Positions 7,763 through 16,712 of a stretch of 29,551 nt of DNA are shown in pieces. The notes beneath the pieces were generated by a model. The model saw only the letters and a list, made by a program, of their open reading frames with translations, searched no databases and was not told the origin of the DNA. Numbering within the stretch: the first letter of the stretch is position 1; each line of letters starts with the position of its first letter. This DNA is from CAZPKH01 sp964587165 (GTDB lineage Bacteria; Bacteroidota; Bacteroidia; Bacteroidales; Muribaculaceae): assembly GCA_964587165.1 (NCBI GenBank), contig CAZPKH010000022.1:1-29551 (forward strand). The letters are read 5' to 3'. Both the position numbers and the translations under genes were made by a program.

Positions 7763-9157
7763 TCAGTCTTCGTCGTCTTTGTAGTCTTCGTCATCTTCGT
7801 CGGCTTCGGGGTCGGAGAGCATCTTCTCGATGGAGCGCGCTATGGCACCGAAGTTGAAGAATCGCGGGCGCCTCGTCTTGCCGCCGTTGATATAAGGATC
7901 GGGCTCGTCGATGGTGTCGATAATGTCGGATCCGGTCGGTTCGGGCTCCGGTTCGGGTTCGGGCTCGGGCTCCGGTTGTGGCTCGACAGCGGGTTGAGGT
8001 GCCGGCTTCGGTGTGGGGTCGACCATACACTCCTGAGGGTTGGGGAGTTTTGAAGCGGCGTAGAGAGTGGCTATTACGTCGATGGAGTCGTAGGCCGGTA
8101 TGCGTGAGTCGGCTATATGTACGGTGGCCGAAGGCATGCCGGCATACACCTTGAGTTTGATGAATTTCTCGAGCAGGTCGTTGAAGCCTCTCAGCTTTGC
8201 GCCGCCGCCTACCATCACCACACCGCCGGGGAGGTCGGAGACGGTCAGGCCGGCGTATACGATCTGCTGTTTGATATTTGCGGCTATCTCGGTGGCTCGG
8301 GCGTTCACGTAGCAGTTGATATCGGTGAAGTCGATGCCGTCTTTCTGCTGCTGCGATAAATGGGTGGGGGGGAGAGCGTTGCCTCCCACGATCTTAAGCT
8401 CCTCGGCTTTCTCCTCCAGATAGTTCAGCCGGCAGATGTCGCGGGTGATATTGCGCGATCCTAAAGGTATGGTCTCCATATAGCGCAGCGCGCCGAACTT
8501 GTAGATGGCCACCGTGGTGGTCTCGGCTCCGAAGTCGACGAGCATACACCCCTGGCGGCGCTGGTCGGACGACAGTACAAGCTCGGCCACGGCGAGCTGA
8601 CGCACGAACGAGTCGTTGATCTTGAGGTTGAGGCGCTCGCCTACGACGCGACGCAGGTTGCGCAGAGCCTGCAGGCGGCATGTTATGAGGTTGAACGACG
8701 CGCTGATGTTGCGCCCGTAGGTGCCTACAGGGTGCTGGCGCTGCTGATGGTCCACGTAGTATGCGCCGTCGACCACGGCCACCACCTCGCGGTCGCTCAG
8801 AGCCGTGGCAAGGGCATCTTCGCGCAGCTGTGTGATGAGCGATTGTGTGATCTCCTCCTCGGTGGGGAGCTGGCGCTCGATCTGGCGGAGCGACGAGCGG
8901 AAAGAGCGGCCGCCGATACTCAGGTAAATGGATTTTACTTTGCGGGGCGACACGCGGTTTTCGAGTTTGCGTATCACCGAGAGCATACGCGATGCCACGG
9001 TCTCGACATTTATTATCAGGCCGTGGCGCACGGCTTCGGCCACGCGCTCCTCTTCGATGGCTACTACCGAGAGTATGCCGTCGGGGTCGATCACGCCGAC
9101 TGCTCCCTTTACTTTAGAGCTGCCAATTTCGATGGCGAATATATGCTTGCTTTCCAT
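7763..9157 (-). CDS. ftsA: Cell division protein FtsA with acidic/PE-rich C-terminal extension
   Basis: Actin-like ATPase that anchors FtsZ filaments to the inner membrane. Among the 464 residues are the phosphate-1 motif AIEIGSSKVKGAVG (8-21), phosphate-2 VDFGAETTTVAIY (207-219) and the adenosine motif GGVVMVGGGAKLRGF (311-325). The conserved fold ends near 372. Beyond it lie a proline/glutamate repeat (about 392-407), a polar stretch, a likely membrane-targeting amphipathic helix (RFFNFGAIARSIEKML, 432-447) and a very acidic end (449-464). In most species the amphipathic helix is the extreme C-terminus; here an acidic tail follows it. The gene sits between ftsQ (28-base gap) and ftsZ (21-base gap), the usual order. 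Confidence 0.97.
   Translation of the reverse strand: MESKHIFAIEIGSSKVKGAVGVIDPDGILSVVAIEEERVAEAVRHGLIINVETVASRMLSVIRKLENRVSPRKVKSIYLSIGGRSFRSSLRQIERQLPTEEEITQSLITQLREDALATALSDREVVAVVDGAYYVDHQQRQHPVGTYGRNISASFNLITCRLQALRNLRRVVGERLNLKINDSFVRQLAVAELVLSSDQRRQGCMLVDFGAETTTVAIYKFGALRYMETIPLGSRNITRDICRLNYLEEKAEELKIVGGNALPPTHLSQQQKDGIDFTDINCYVNARATEIAANIKQQIVYAGLTVSDLPGGVVMVGGGAKLRGFNDLLEKFIKLKVYAGMPSATVHIADSRIPAYDSIDVIATLYAASKLPNPQECMVDPTPKPAPQPAVEPQPEPEPEPEPEPEPTGSDIIDTIDEPDPYINGGKTRRPRFFNFGAIARSIEKMLSDPEADEDDEDYKDDED
7937..7978 (-). repeat. Hexanucleotide-like repeat encoding (Pro-Glu)n in ftsA
   Basis: About seven imperfect copies of a 6-base unit (Pro-Glu codons, GGTTCG or GGCTCC read on the plus strand) encode a run of alternating proline and glutamate inside ftsA. 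The unit is a multiple of three, so gain or loss of copies by slippage would keep the frame and only change linker length. Confidence 0.85.
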
Positions 9158-9185
9158 TTAGAGTACTGGTGTTATGTTAAGGAGG

Positions 9186-10157
9186 TTAGGATTTCGTTTT
9201 TTTTGCCCCGGCGGGTGTCGAGTCGGCAGGCTCGGGAGTCTTTTCGGGGCGGCGTTTCACTTTGAGTGGTATTGGCTTCTCGTTGTTGGCTTTTTTGCCT
9301 CGCAGGGCTTGCCCGGGAGCTACCCCTTCGCCGGCGAGCATCGTGGTGGCGTCGACCTCGTCGCGGTCGTCGTCGAGATCCTGTATGTAGCCCGTGTCGG
9401 GGAGGCTTTTCTCGCGGCGTGTCGCCACAACCTGATTGTTCCACTTCACGGAGATGGTGTCGTAGAAAATCCACCCTTTGACGGGCACCACATCGGTGTA
9501 CATCTTGTCGAGGCGGCGGAACTTATCGTCGAACAGCTTCGCATCGGGCGATCCGAGGTTTATCACCTGGCCGCGTATGGCAGGTATCAGGAGCACATCG
9601 TTGGGCGAGTCGACTTTGATCATCGACACCATTGCGCCCCACTTGGTGCTCGCATCGAGATAGTCGAGCAGCGGGATAATGCTTGTGGGAGGGAATACGG
9701 AGTCGTTGAAGTGCCCCTGTATCACGGGCACGTCGATGCGGTAGCGGGCGTCGGCCGAGATACGCTTGCCGTCGCGGTTGATATAATATGACGACGGCCC
9801 GTCGAATATGCGCGCTATGGGGCGCATCGGCACCACGTGTATCACTATCGAGTTGTTTGTGAGACGCACCACGCTCACCTGCTCAATTTTGTCGAAGTGC
9901 GACAGCCGCGAGCGGATACTGTCGGTGTTGATCTGCGAAAGGCGCATTCCGCGGGCGCGCGAAGGGAGGTCGGCGAGCTCGCGGGCAAGCTCACGCGAGG
10001 TGACAAACGGTGTGGCCGAGCTGTCGGCCACCTCGATACGCATACCCGCACACCGCTCTTTCGAGGCCATCGATCGGGTGATGCAGGCGGCCGCGATAAG
10101 GTAGGCGATGAGCAGCAGCGACACTACGCCGCGCAGTATGCGTCGGAAGTTGGTCAT
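9186..10157 (-). CDS. ftsQ: Cell division protein FtsQ/DivIB
   Basis: Bitopic inner-membrane protein that with FtsL regulates septal wall synthesis. The 323 residues have a short cytoplasmic N-terminus, one membrane segment (about 8-26, ILRGVVSLLLIAYLIAAACI), a POTRA-like domain (about 38-110, including RSRLSHFDKIEQVSVVRL and IHVVPMRPIARIF), and the beta domain to about 250. A lysine- and proline-rich low-complexity tail (255-323) follows, longer than in E. coli FtsQ (276 residues). The ATG overlaps the murC stop as ATGA, indicating translational coupling. Recognition is from position in the cluster plus the POTRA pattern. Confidence 0.94.
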   Translation of the reverse strand: MTNFRRILRGVVSLLLIAYLIAAACITRSMASKERCAGMRIEVADSSATPFVTSRELARELADLPSRARGMRLSQINTDSIRSRLSHFDKIEQVSVVRLTNNSIVIHVVPMRPIARIFDGPSSYYINRDGKRISADARYRIDVPVIQGHFNDSVFPPTSIIPLLDYLDASTKWGAMVSMIKVDSPNDVLLIPAIRGQVINLGSPDAKLFDDKFRRLDKMYTDVVPVKGWIFYDTISVKWNNQVVATRREKSLPDTGYIQDLDDDRDEVDATTMLAGEGVAPGQALRGKKANNEKPIPLKVKRRPEKTPEPADSTPAGAKKTKS

Positions 10158-11539
10158 TTATTGTCTATTGAATCTAATATTGCGGGTATCTGAAGGTTTA
10201 TATCACCGGCACCGGCTACTACAAGCACCTCGAAGTCGCGCTCTGCCAAAAGAGCCGGGAGACGGTCTTTGTCGACGGTCAGCTTGTCGGGGCAGTCGAC
10301 CATATCGAGCACCATCTGCGAGTCGACCCCTTCGATAGGCTCTTCGCGGGCAGGATATATCGGCACCATCACCACGCGGTCGGCATGCGACAGGGCCGCG
10401 GCAAACTGCGGCGCGAAGTCGCGTGTGCGTGTATACAGGTGCGGCTGAAACGCCACCGTAAGATGCGAGCCGGGGTAGAGCTGGCGCACCGAGCGTATCG
10501 AAGCGAGCAGTTCGTCGGGGTGGTGTGCATAGTCGTCGATCACCACATGTCCGCCGGGCATATCGTCCTTGCGGTGGAACTGAAACCGCCGCTCGGCTCC
10601 CAGATACGACCCGAGAGCTGCGCGGGCAGTGTCGGCATCGAGGGCATCGGCAAGCCACAGGGCGCCGACGGCTGCCACGGCGTTGTCGATATTGATCTCG
10701 ACGGGCACCCCGAGGTCTATGTCGGAGATGCGGCCCGTCGGGGTGGCTATGTCGAATACGATGCGGCCGGGTGAGCGCCGGATATTCTCGGCGTGGAAGT
10801 CGGCCTGCGGATCATTGGCGCCGTATGTGTATACCCGCACTCCCTGAGCGGGGCGCGGCCTGAGCTTCAGCCCCGAGTGCACCAGAAGCGCGCCGTCGGG
10901 GCGTATTAGTTCTGTGAAGTGTGCGAACGATTCGAGATACGCCTCCTCGGTGCCGTAGATGTCGAGATGGTCGGGGTCGGTCGATGTGATCACGGCCACG
11001 TATGGGCGCAGACGGTGGAACGAGCGGTCGTATTCGTCGGCTTCGATCACCACAAGATCGGTGCGGTCGGAGAGCATAAGGTTTGAGTCGATATTGCGCA
11101 GCACGCCTCCCAGGAATGCCGTGCACCCGTCTTCCCCGGAGTTGAGGATATGGGCGGCCATCGACGATGTAGTGGTCTTGCCGTGAGTTCCGGCGAAGCA
11201 TATTCCGCGTGCCGAGCGGGTCACGCGGCCCAGAAACTCCGCGCGCTTGATCACCTCAAACCCTCCTTCGGCAAAGTAGCGCATCACCGGATGATCGGCC
11301 GGCACGGCGGGAGTATAAACCACCAGTGTGGTGGCCGGATTGCGGAAGGCAGCCGGTATGGCGTCGACAGAGTCTTCGAAAGATATCACGGCTCCGTCGC
11401 GCTCAAGGTGTCGGGTGAGGGCAGAGGGGGTGCGGTCGTAGCCTGCCACGGCTTTGCCGCGGGCCAGGCAGTAGAACTCGAGGGCGGCCATTCCGATGCC
11501 TCCCGCACCTATGAAATATACGTTGCTGTAGTCGGTCAT
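10154..11539 (-). CDS. murC: UDP-N-acetylmuramate--L-alanine ligase MurC
   Basis: Adds L-alanine to UDP-MurNAc with ATP, the first step of stem-peptide assembly, in the cytoplasm. The 461 residues show the N-terminal nucleotide-binding loop GAGGIGMAALE (11-21), the P-loop GTHGKTTTSSM (117-127) and the MurC signature IDDYAHHPDEL in the C-terminal domain. The opening MTDYSNVYFIGAGGIGM supports the ATG at 11539. It lies 12 bases after murG and overlaps ftsQ by 4 bases. The length fits the family. Confidence 0.98.
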   Translation of the reverse strand: MTDYSNVYFIGAGGIGMAALEFYCLARGKAVAGYDRTPSALTRHLERDGAVISFEDSVDAIPAAFRNPATTLVVYTPAVPADHPVMRYFAEGGFEVIKRAEFLGRVTRSARGICFAGTHGKTTTSSMAAHILNSGEDGCTAFLGGVLRNIDSNLMLSDRTDLVVIEADEYDRSFHRLRPYVAVITSTDPDHLDIYGTEEAYLESFAHFTELIRPDGALLVHSGLKLRPRPAQGVRVYTYGANDPQADFHAENIRRSPGRIVFDIATPTGRISDIDLGVPVEINIDNAVAAVGALWLADALDADTARAALGSYLGAERRFQFHRKDDMPGGHVVIDDYAHHPDELLASIRSVRQLYPGSHLTVAFQPHLYTRTRDFAPQFAAALSHADRVVMVPIYPAREEPIEGVDSQMVLDMVDCPDKLTVDKDRLPALLAERDFEVLVVAGAGDINLQIPAILDSIDNK

Positions 11540-11551
11540 TGTCAGGCTCTG

Positions 11552-12646
11552 TCAGGATTTTTGTGAAATAAGCTCGTCGATGTGGTCGGCGATCTTCTCG
11601 TCGGCATCCGGCAGAGCCATTGCAAGGGCGTTTGCGGCAAGTGTTTCGAGACGCTTGGGCGATTCGAGCAGCCCCGTCACTTCATCGGCCAGACGCTCGC
11701 GGGCGTCGGCGTCGAGTATCATCACGGCCGCGTCGCGGTCGACGAGCGCCTGTGCGTTCTTTCGCTGGTGATCCTCAGCCACGATGGGGCTCGGCACGAG
11801 GATGGCGGGCTTGCCCAGAAGCTGAAGCTCGGATATGGTGCAGGCACCGGCACGCGCCACCACAAGATCGGCGGCACGGTAGGCTGTAGCCATGTCGGAT
11901 ATGAACGGTTGAGCCTTGATGCCCTCGATACCTTGGGCTATGGCGGCGCACTCGTCGGCGTATATCTTGCCTGTCTGCCACATGATCTGCGCTCCGGCAT
12001 CAAGAATGCGGCTCAGGGAGCGGGCGGTGGCTTCGTTGATGGTGCGGGCGCCGAGACTCCCTCCCACTACGAGCACGAGCTTCTTGTCGGGGTCGAAGCC
12101 GAGCTTACGCTTGGCGTCGGCGCGGCTTATTGAGGTCTCGAAAAGGGCTGACCGCACAGGGTTGCCCGTCAGATGAATGCTTTGCGCCGGGAAGAATCGC
12201 TCCATACCTTCATAAGCCACACATATAGCCTTGGCCTTGGATGCGAGCAGCTTGTTGGTCACTCCGGCATACGAGTTCTGCTCCTGGATGAGGGTAGGGA
12301 TGCCGTTTTTCTGGGCTTGCTTGAGCATGGGGCCGGAGGCATAGCCCCCCACACCTATGGCTACGTCGGGCTTGAAATCCTTGAGTATCTTTTTCGCTTT
12401 GCGCATGCTGCGCCACAGCTTTAGCAGCACGCCGAAGTTGCGCCACAGCCGCCGGCGGTCGAATCCGGCCACCGGGAGGCCTTCTATACGGTATCCTGCC
12501 GCCGGGACGCGCTCCATCTCCATGCGCCCCTCGGCGCCGACAAAAAGCACCTCGGCATCGGGGTGACGACGACGCACGGCATTTGCTATAGCCAAAGCCG
12601 GGAATATGTGGCCACCGGTGCCACCACCGCTCACAAGGATTTTCAT
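11552..12646 (-). CDS. murG: UDP-GlcNAc:undecaprenyl-PP-MurNAc-pentapeptide GlcNAc transferase MurG
   Basis: Adds GlcNAc to lipid I to make lipid II at the inner face of the cytoplasmic membrane. The 364 residues begin with the glycine-rich loop GGGTGGHIFPA (7-17), followed by EMERVPAAGY, and carry the C-terminal donor-site motifs VVGGSLGARTINEA and ARAGACTISELQLLGKPAILVP...EDHQRKNA. It belongs to GT-B family 28. The gene lies 39 bases after ftsW and 12 before murC. Confidence 0.98.
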   Translation of the reverse strand: MKILVSGGGTGGHIFPALAIANAVRRRHPDAEVLFVGAEGRMEMERVPAAGYRIEGLPVAGFDRRRLWRNFGVLLKLWRSMRKAKKILKDFKPDVAIGVGGYASGPMLKQAQKNGIPTLIQEQNSYAGVTNKLLASKAKAICVAYEGMERFFPAQSIHLTGNPVRSALFETSISRADAKRKLGFDPDKKLVLVVGGSLGARTINEATARSLSRILDAGAQIMWQTGKIYADECAAIAQGIEGIKAQPFISDMATAYRAADLVVARAGACTISELQLLGKPAILVPSPIVAEDHQRKNAQALVDRDAAVMILDADARERLADEVTGLLESPKRLETLAANALAMALPDADEKIADHIDELISQKS

Positions 12647-12685
12647 ATCTGTATTGTTGATGTTATATATATTTAAATGTTGATG

Positions 12686-13993
12686 TCAGTCGAGCGACGA
12701 GGGGTTGGCGGCCCGGAGCTGTTCGGGCACATTGGCTATATCCTCCTTCACTTCGTGCGATTTTTTGCCGGTGGCATGACGGCTCACCGACAGCATCACT
12801 CCGAAAGCGAGCGATGTGATCAGTATCGAGGTACCGCCTTTTGAGATCAGCGGCAGGGGTTGCCCCGTGACAGGCACGAGCCCTACGTTGATGGCCATGT
12901 GGGTGAGCGCCTGCGTCACGACAAAGACAGCCATGCCGAGCACCAGCAGATTGGCAAAGCAGTTGGTGCACTTTCCGGCTATGCCGCTTGCCCGGGCCAG
13001 CAGCCACAGGAAGAGCACGAGCACTACGATACCACCCACCAGGCCGAGGTCTTCGATGATGATCGAATATATGAAGTCGGAGAACGCCAGCGGCAGGCGT
13101 GATGTCTCACGCGAGTTGCCGGGCCCTACGCCGAAGATACCGCCGTTGGCTATAGCCATCTGCGAGTACATCTCCTGCTGGTTGTCGGGGGTGAGGGGTC
13201 GGTCGTATGGCGGCTTCTCCTGCTGATGCTCGTCGACACGCTCGGCCCATGTGTCGAAGCGCCCCAGGTGGTAATGCTTGGCGAGCTGATACCCGCCGTA
13301 GCCCAACACCATATATACGGCTATCAGTATCACGAAATTCTTTATCTTGATACCTCCTATGAGCATCATGGCAAGCGATATGGCCATGAGGATGGCAGTG
13401 TTGGTCAGACCGTCGCGTATCAGAAGCCCGGCAAAGAGTGTCATGATGCCTATGGTGATCCACATGCCGCGCTTGCGCACGGATTTGTCCTCTTCGTTCT
13501 GTGTCATGGCCATCACGAGGGCTATCATGGCGACGGCCGAAATCTTCAGAAACTCAGACGGTTGTATGGATATGATGAAGTTGAACGAGCGCGACGCACC
13601 GTTGACCGATTCGCCGAAAAATATCACATACACCATCATCAGGGCGCTCAGAATGGCGAAGTACGGTATGGCGTAGGCAAACTTGCCGTAATGTATGCGT
13701 TGCACGGCGACTACTACCACAAATCCGCCCACAAGCTGCAGGAAGTGGCGCAGTATCGGGCCGTATACGCCCACGCTCGACGATGCCACCTCGCGGCTCG
13801 AGGCGCTGTAAAGCTCCACGATCGAGATGACGCAAAGCGCCAGATATATACCCCAAAGGTGCTTGTCGCCGCCGAATATCGCCGTGCGGGCCTTTGCTTT
13901 CACCTTTGCGCCTGCGGCCTCGGCCGGAGCTTCCGCGGTGTGGAGGGCTGAAGTGTCGATGTCGGGGGTACCGATTGTTGATTCACTATTCAT
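12686..13993 (-). CDS. ftsW: Septal peptidoglycan polymerase FtsW (SEDS family)
   Basis: Polymerises lipid II into glycan strands at the septum together with FtsI. I place the start at the ATG at 13993 (MNSESTIGTP), giving 435 residues; the frame stays open upstream to a TTG at 14242, but that lies inside murD and the extra residues are not FtsW-like. The first 44 residues are a soluble Ala/Glu/Lys-rich extension ahead of the first membrane segment (45-62). About ten membrane segments follow. SEDS landmarks are QPSEFLK (144-150), the proposed catalytic aspartate in FSDFIYSIIIEDLGLVGG (D306), and VPVTGQPLPLISKGG (373-387). The C-terminal 35 residues are cytoplasmic and charged. Confidence 0.95.
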   Translation of the reverse strand: MNSESTIGTPDIDTSALHTAEAPAEAAGAKVKAKARTAIFGGDKHLWGIYLALCVISIVELYSASSREVASSSVGVYGPILRHFLQLVGGFVVVVAVQRIHYGKFAYAIPYFAILSALMMVYVIFFGESVNGASRSFNFIISIQPSEFLKISAVAMIALVMAMTQNEEDKSVRKRGMWITIGIMTLFAGLLIRDGLTNTAILMAISLAMMLIGGIKIKNFVILIAVYMVLGYGGYQLAKHYHLGRFDTWAERVDEHQQEKPPYDRPLTPDNQQEMYSQMAIANGGIFGVGPGNSRETSRLPLAFSDFIYSIIIEDLGLVGGIVVLVLFLWLLARASGIAGKCTNCFANLLVLGMAVFVVTQALTHMAINVGLVPVTGQPLPLISKGGTSILITSLAFGVMLSVSRHATGKKSHEVKEDIANVPEQLRAANPSSLD

Positions 13994-14000
13994 TATTAAA

Positions 14001-14032
14001 TGTTCAGAGAGATTGATGTTCAGAGAGATTGG
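14001..14032 (-). repeat. Tandem 16-bp duplication in the ftsW leader
   Basis: Two adjacent 16-base copies (TGTTCAGAGAGATTGA at 14001-14016 and TGTTCAGAGAGATTGG at 14017-14032, plus-strand reading) differ only in the last base. They occupy the 71-base gap between the murD stop and the ftsW ATG, ending 8 bases before the ATG. They probably arose by a local duplication. Confidence 0.9.
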
Positions 14033-14064
14033 TTTTTGAGTGAGGTGACGGGTGAGATTCCGCT

Positions 14065-15423
14065 TCAGGAGATCAGCGCTCGGACGGCAGCCTTGAAGAG
14101 CTCGCCGCGCTCCACGTAGGAGTGGAACAGGTCGAAGCTGGCGCAGCAGGGCGACAGTAGCACCGTGTCGCCGTCGTGAGCCAGTCGCCGACATTCGGCC
14201 ACAGCCTCGTCGAGCGAGTGGGTATCGGCTATCACCGGGCAAATATCCTTGAAGTGGGCGAGTATCTTGGAGTTGTCCACGCCCATAGCTACGATGGCTT
14301 TCACTTTGTTGGCCACAAGGGTGTCGATCTCGGAGTAGTCGTTACCCTTATCCTTGCCGCCGAGTATGAGCACTGTGGAGCGGCGCGCAGGCATGCTCTC
14401 AAGGGCATACCAGGTGGAGTTGACGTTTGTAGCCTTCGAGTCGTTGATCCACCGCACACCGTCGATGGTGCATATCGGCTCCAGACGGTGCTCCACGCCT
14501 TCGAAGTCGGAGAGCGCACGGCGTATGTCGTCCTTGCGTATGTCGAGCAGACATGCCGACAGTCCGGCGGCCATCGAGTTGAAAAGGTTGTGGAGGCCGG
14601 GGAGCGAGAGCTCCGAGCGGGGCATCTCAAGATCGGTGCCGAAGCCTGAAGTGTCGAATTCGAGCAGCCCGTCGTCGTCGACATACGATGCTACTCCCGG
14701 TTCAAACGACTCGGCGAACGGATACGGCCGCGCCGCCGGGTGTATGGAGGCTATCTTGGCGGCCATCACGGGGTCGTCTTTCCAGAATATGAAGGCATCT
14801 TCGGGAGTCTGATTGCGGAGTATACGGAACTTGGCGTTCACATAGTTCTCCATCTTATAGTCGTAGCGGTCCATGTGGTCGGGGGTGATGTTGAGCATCA
14901 CAGCCACATTGGCCTTGAAGTCGTACATATTCTCAAGCTGGAAGCTCGATAGCTCGATCACATACACATCGTGGGGGGAGCGGCTCACCTGCAGGGCAAG
15001 CGATTTGCCCACGTTGCCTGCCAGACCGACATTTACGCCGGCTTGTTTAAGGATATGGTATGTGAGCAGGGTGGTGGTGGTTTTACCGTTGGAGCCGGTG
15101 ATGCACACCATCTTGGCATCGGTATACCGTCCGGCAAATTCGATTTCGGATATCACGGGTATATTCTTGGCCACCACAGCCTTGACAACCGGCGCCGTGG
15201 GGGGTATGCCGGGGCTCTTGACCACTTCGTCGGCATCGACTATTCTCTCGAGTGTGTGCTGCCCCTCCTCGAAAGGTATCTCCTCGTCGCGGAGGATGGC
15301 GCGGTAGTGGGGGGATACGGTGCCCGAATCGCTCAGAAATACATCCATGCCTTTGTCTTTGGCCAGGATTGCGGCTCCGACGCCGCTCTCGCCGGCACCG
15401 AGTATGACGATGCGCTTTTTCAT
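14065..15423 (-). CDS. murD: UDP-N-acetylmuramoyl-L-alanine--D-glutamate ligase MurD
   Basis: Adds D-glutamate to UDP-MurNAc-L-Ala with ATP. The 452 residues open with MKKRIVILGAGESGVGAAIL, the UDP-binding N-terminal domain, followed by KSPGIPPTAP (69-78), the P-loop GSNGKTTTTLL (110-120), and the C-terminal ligase domain with INDSKATN and LLSPCCASFDLF. The ATG at 15423 overlaps the mraY stop as ATGA. The length is normal for the family. Confidence 0.98.
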   Translation of the reverse strand: MKKRIVILGAGESGVGAAILAKDKGMDVFLSDSGTVSPHYRAILRDEEIPFEEGQHTLERIVDADEVVKSPGIPPTAPVVKAVVAKNIPVISEIEFAGRYTDAKMVCITGSNGKTTTTLLTYHILKQAGVNVGLAGNVGKSLALQVSRSPHDVYVIELSSFQLENMYDFKANVAVMLNITPDHMDRYDYKMENYVNAKFRILRNQTPEDAFIFWKDDPVMAAKIASIHPAARPYPFAESFEPGVASYVDDDGLLEFDTSGFGTDLEMPRSELSLPGLHNLFNSMAAGLSACLLDIRKDDIRRALSDFEGVEHRLEPICTIDGVRWINDSKATNVNSTWYALESMPARRSTVLILGGKDKGNDYSEIDTLVANKVKAIVAMGVDNSKILAHFKDICPVIADTHSLDEAVAECRRLAHDGDTVLLSPCCASFDLFHSYVERGELFKAAVRALIS

Positions 15424-16682
15424 CTGATTTTCAGTGTTACGAATGTTAGGATAGCGAGGAATATGCCGATGATCCAGAATCGTGTGACGATCTTGGATTC
15501 AGGGATTGCGGTATACGGTTTCTGCACCAGAGCCTGGATGCCGGAGTTGCCGGGTTTCTGGAAGTGGTGGTGCAGAGGGGTGCATTTGAATATGCGCTGA
15601 CCCTCGCCGTGGCGGCGTTTTGTGAACTTGAACCACCCTACCTGAAGCATCACCGAGAGATCTTCGGCAAAGTATATGGCGCAGAGGATAGGTATCAGCA
15701 GCTCTTTGCGTATCAGAATGGCCAGCACGGCTACTACGCCGCCGATGGTGAGCGAGCCGGTATCGCCCATAAACACCTGGGCCGGGAAGGCGTTGTACCA
15801 CAGGAATCCTACCAGCGCTCCGATGAATGCAGCCATGTAGACCACAAGCTCCGACGAGCCGGGGATATACATGATGTTGAGATACGACGAGTAGATCACG
15901 TTGCCTCCCAAATATGCCATGATGCAGAGTGCTACGGCTATGATGGCCGAGGTGCCGGTACAGAGTCCGTCGAGTCCGTCGGTGAGGTTAGCGCCGTTGG
16001 AGGTTGCCGTGATCACGAATATCACTACGATGATAAACAGTATCCAGCCGCCGGTCTGGGCATAGTCGCCCATCCACTGTGTGAGCCACGAGTAGTCGAA
16101 GTTGTTGTTTTTCACAAACGGTATGGTGGTCTGGGCGGCCTTAATATTCTCGGCTGTGTAGGTGATCACCAGCTCGCCTGCGTGGGGGTCGATGGTCTCG
16201 ACGTTCTGGCGCATCACTATGCCGGGCGACAGGTACATCGTCAGCCCGACGATAAGGCCTAACCCTACCTGCCCGACGATCTTGAATTTGCCTTTCATGC
16301 CGTCCTTGTTGTGGCGCTTGATCTTGAGATAGTCGTCGGTGAATCCGAGCGATCCGAGCCAAAGAGTCGACACAAGCATCAGCAGCATGTAGATGTTGGT
16401 GAGGTTGCCCATCAGCAGGCACGGTATCACTGTGGCGACGATGATGATCACACCGCCCATGGTCGGTGTGCCGGTCTTTTTCATCTGCCCCTCGATGCCT
16501 AAGTCGCGCACCAGCTCGCCCACCTGCATCAGCTGCAGGCGGTCGATGATCTTGCGGCCCCACACCAGGGCGATGAACAGCGACAGCAGCATGGCGGTGC
16601 CGGCGCGGAATGTGATGTAGCTCATCAGACGCATCCCGGGGATGTCGAAGTCCTGAAGCAGCTGGTATATGTAGTATAGCAT
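15420..16682 (-). CDS. mraY: Phospho-N-acetylmuramoyl-pentapeptide transferase MraY
   Basis: Transfers phospho-MurNAc-pentapeptide to undecaprenyl phosphate, giving lipid I, in the inner membrane. The 420 residues show GTPTMGG (71-77), the Mg-binding pair in GFTDDYLK (D116-D117), NLTDGLDGL (232-240), MGDTGSL (305-311) and the histidine cluster TPLHHHF (368-374). E. coli MraY has 360 residues; most of the extra length is an insert of about 50 residues between 155 and 210 ahead of a membrane segment, which I recall from other Bacteroidetes MraY proteins. The start at 16682 gives MLYYIYQLLQ, typical of the family. Confidence 0.97.
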   Translation of the reverse strand: MLYYIYQLLQDFDIPGMRLMSYITFRAGTAMLLSLFIALVWGRKIIDRLQLMQVGELVRDLGIEGQMKKTGTPTMGGVIIIVATVIPCLLMGNLTNIYMLLMLVSTLWLGSLGFTDDYLKIKRHNKDGMKGKFKIVGQVGLGLIVGLTMYLSPGIVMRQNVETIDPHAGELVITYTAENIKAAQTTIPFVKNNNFDYSWLTQWMGDYAQTGGWILFIIVVIFVITATSNGANLTDGLDGLCTGTSAIIAVALCIMAYLGGNVIYSSYLNIMYIPGSSELVVYMAAFIGALVGFLWYNAFPAQVFMGDTGSLTIGGVVAVLAILIRKELLIPILCAIYFAEDLSVMLQVGWFKFTKRRHGEGQRIFKCTPLHHHFQKPGNSGIQALVQKPYTAIPESKIVTRFWIIGIFLAILTFVTLKIR

Positions 16683-16712
16683 GGCTTTAACGGTTCGGCT
16701 GGTGAGTGGCGG

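Noticed and set aside
7937..7978. Short repeats as a CRISPR-like array
   Set aside because: They are in-frame Pro-Glu codons inside ftsA without spacers. No CRISPR array, cas gene, transposase or integrase is visible anywhere in the window.
13994..14242. Upstream TTG start extending FtsW by 83 residues
   Set aside because: It would overlap the end of murD, the added residues are arginine-rich and not FtsW-like, and the ATG at 13993 gives a normal protein.
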